From Verrucomicrobia bacterium UBA5540 (GTDB lineage Bacteria; Verrucomicrobiota; Kiritimatiellia; Kiritimatiellales; Tichowtungiaceae), in NCBI GenBank assembly GCA_002423675.1, contig DINM01000026.1, positions 3,766 to 10,077 on the forward strand: 6,312 nt of DNA. Reading direction: 5' to 3'. Below are positions 5,281-6,312 of the stretch, piece after piece. The notes below the pieces were generated by a model. That model saw only the letters and a program-made list of their open reading frames with translations. It was not told where the DNA came from and did no database searches. The stretch's first letter is position 1. Every line of letters starts with the position of its first letter. A program made the position numbers and the translations under genes.

Positions 5281-6312
5281 TGAAGACTCTTCTCGTTACT
5301 CCTCCGCTGTTGCAACCGAACACGCCGTACGCCGCCACGCCGATGCTCACGGCGTGGCTTCGTGCGCAGGGGCAGGAGGCCGTTCAGGCCGATCTTTCGC
5401 TCGAACTTCTGCTCAAGTTGTTTTCCGCTGACGGACTCGCTCAACTGAATCTCGCTGCAGAATATTCCGCCGTCATCGACGCCGTGATAGAATTTTTACA
5501 GGACAAAAATCCGTCTTTAGCCAAACGTTTTGCCAAACGCGGCGCACTGCCCGAAGGGCCGAATCTTCTGCGCGCATGGGAACAGGAAAAACAGTTCGGC
5601 TGGAACTTCCGGGGTTTAGAAAAACACGACCGCGCGCGCCATCTGTGTAGTCTCTTTCTCGACGACATCGCTGAAGCCGCCGCGCAGCTCGATCCGCGCT
5701 TCGGTTTTTCCCGCTACGCCGAGCATCTCGGCGCGAAACTTCCAATGTTTGGAAAGATTCAAGATGAATTGGAAAATTCTGTGCCGCAACGCAGTTGCTT
5801 TTTCCAATGGTTGGAAAAACTGACGGACGAGCAGATTCAAAAACACAATCCGCAGTTTGTCGCGATCACCGTTCCGTTTCCCGGCTGCCTTTTCGGCGCA
5901 TTAGCCATCGCCCGGCGCATCCGTCGTACGTGTGCAAATGTGAACATCGTGCTCGGCGGCGGCTATGTGAACACTGAGCTGCGCGAGCTGACCGATCCGG
6001 CCATTTTCGACTATGTGGACTTTGTTTGACTCGACAGCGGCATGCTTCCGCTCCTGCGGATTGTCCAAGGTTCGGAACCCTCGAAACTCGTCCGCACCTT
6101 CGTCCGCGAAAACGGCGCGGTACGCTTTTATGACTGCGCCGAAGAACCGGTCGCACACGACACACTTCCGCCGCCGGTAACTGACGGGTTGCCGATGGAT
6201 TCGTACTTCGGTCTGTTTGAAGTGCTCAATCCCGTCACGCGGCTCTGGTCGGACGGACGCTGGAACAAACTGGTTCTTGCGCACGGTTGCTGCTGGAAAC
6301 GCTGCGCCTTTT
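5280..6312 (+). CDS. B12-binding/radical SAM protein, interrupted by in-frame TGA, partial
   Basis: Codons 1-249 (5280-6026) are followed by TGA (6027-6029). The same frame then continues through codon 344 to the window edge with family-like sequence. Residues 1-50 are the N-terminus of a B12-binding-domain radical SAM protein (TPPLLQPNTPYAATPMLTAW, then QADLSLELLLKLFS). Residues 192-249 form the end of the Rossmann-like domain (FVAITVPFPG, LGGGYVNTELRELTDPAIFD). After the TGA come LDSGMLPLL and WSDGRWNK, then HGCCWKRCAF (336-344), the start of the [4Fe-4S]-binding Cys motif. C338-X3-C342 fits CX3CX2C, with the third Cys outside the window. I see no DxHxxG cobalamin-ligand motif, so B12 binding is uncertain. 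The substrate is unknown. Continuity across the TGA suggests one gene: a selenocysteine codon, a recent nonsense mutation or a sequence error. Read conventionally the protein ends at 6029. Two palindromes lie inside it. No Shine-Dalgarno is seen, but the N-terminal match supports this ATG. Confidence 0.8.
5740..5754. repeat. TTCCAA-N3-TTGGAA palindrome, copy 5 (inside radical SAM gene)
   Basis: TTCCAATGTTTGGAA is perfect with spacer TGT. It is read LPMFG at codons 154-158, in the poorly conserved stretch before the Rossmann end-segment. It is followed by A-GATTCAAG (5756-5763), the flank shared with copy 3. Confidence 0.85.
5802..5816. repeat. TTCCAA-N3-TTGGAA palindrome, copy 6 (inside radical SAM gene)
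   Basis: TTCCAATGGTTGGAA is perfect. Including flanking T and A runs the arms reach 9 bp (5799-5807 and 5811-5819), the longest of the set. It is read FQWLE at codons 175-179, the same frame as FQTLE in glgA. It lies 47 bases after copy 5. Confidence 0.85.
6027..6065 (+). other. In-frame TGA with weak candidate SECIS-like hairpins
   Basis: TGA (6027-6029) falls between DYVDFV and LDSG. Downstream, AGCGG (6036-6040) and CCGCT (6048-6052) can form a 5-bp stem with loop CATGCTT, starting 6 bases after the TGA. A competing stem is TCCGC (6047-6051)/GCGGA (6056-6060), and GACA (6033-6036) could close it with TGTC (6062-6065). The distances are possible for a bacterial selenocysteine insertion element. 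However, the loops lack the expected leading G, so the support is weak. Confidence 0.25.
6063..6077. repeat. Degenerate TTCCAA palindrome, copy 7 (after the TGA)
   Basis: GTCCAAGGTTCGGAA matches TTCCAA-GGT-TTGGAA except at two positions. It overlaps a separate short palindrome, GGTTC-G-GAACC (6069-6079). It encodes VQGSE in the continuing radical SAM frame. It could be a decayed copy or a chance resemblance. Confidence 0.4.

Noticed and set aside
5769..5774. TTGGAA between palindrome copies 5 and 6
   Set aside because: It is a half-site only, with no TTCCAA at the required spacing. It may be chance in an AT-rich stretch.
6027..6029. TGA as a general sense codon (alternative genetic code)
   Set aside because: glgA, ilvB and ilvN are complete without internal TGA and use TGG for Trp, so reassignment is not supported. 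A single recoded or mutant codon is more likely.
329..6077. CRISPR array or transposon inverted repeats as explanation of the palindromes
   Set aside because: Copies are irregularly spaced, only 15 bp long, lack spacers of constant size, and no cas or transposase gene is present in the window.

Overview
The window looks like a chromosomal segment of a free-living bacterium with moderate GC content. My best guess is the Planctomycetota-Verrucomicrobiota-Kiritimatiellota-Lentisphaerota (PVC) group. This rests on the style of the radical SAM and RNase R proteins and on intergenic 'CACGGATGGACACGGATG' and 'CGAAGCACGAAA' phrases, which I associate from memory with such genomes. It is an inference, not a demonstrated assignment.

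Layout. On the minus strand are the 5' part of an RNase R gene (1-740, running off the left edge) and, upstream of it, a GT5 glycogen/starch synthase gene glgA (871-2496). An AT-rich divergent promoter region (2497-2741) separates glgA from the plus-strand pair ilvB (2742-4475) and ilvN (4622-5122). These encode the large catalytic and small regulatory subunits of acetolactate synthase, the first common step of branched-chain amino acid synthesis. A B12-binding/radical SAM gene begins at 5280 and stays open to the right edge except for one in-frame TGA at 6027-6029.

Functional links. IlvB and IlvN form one enzyme, with IlvN carrying the valine-sensing ACT domain. GlgA (carbon storage) and RNase R (RNA decay) are ordinary housekeeping neighbours with no evident shared pathway. 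The radical SAM gene is separate from the ilv pair, divided from it by a GC hairpin and a 157-bp repeat-rich gap.

The most unusual content is in the repeats. Five perfect copies of a short palindrome, TTCCAA-N3-TTGGAA, and two degenerate copies are scattered over 6.3 kb. Four of the perfect copies lie inside three different protein-coding genes, read in frame without a stop. Three copies share a GATTC flank, which suggests common ancestry. A second family (TTCGTGCTTCGGAYTTA) occurs in both the ilvB-ilvN gap and the ilvN-radical SAM gap. A third family (10-bp CACGGATGGA-like units) sits between glgA and rnr. No tRNA, rRNA, CRISPR array or transposase gene was seen. No gene-free stretch exceeds 300 bases; the largest is the 245-bp glgA-ilvB divergent region.
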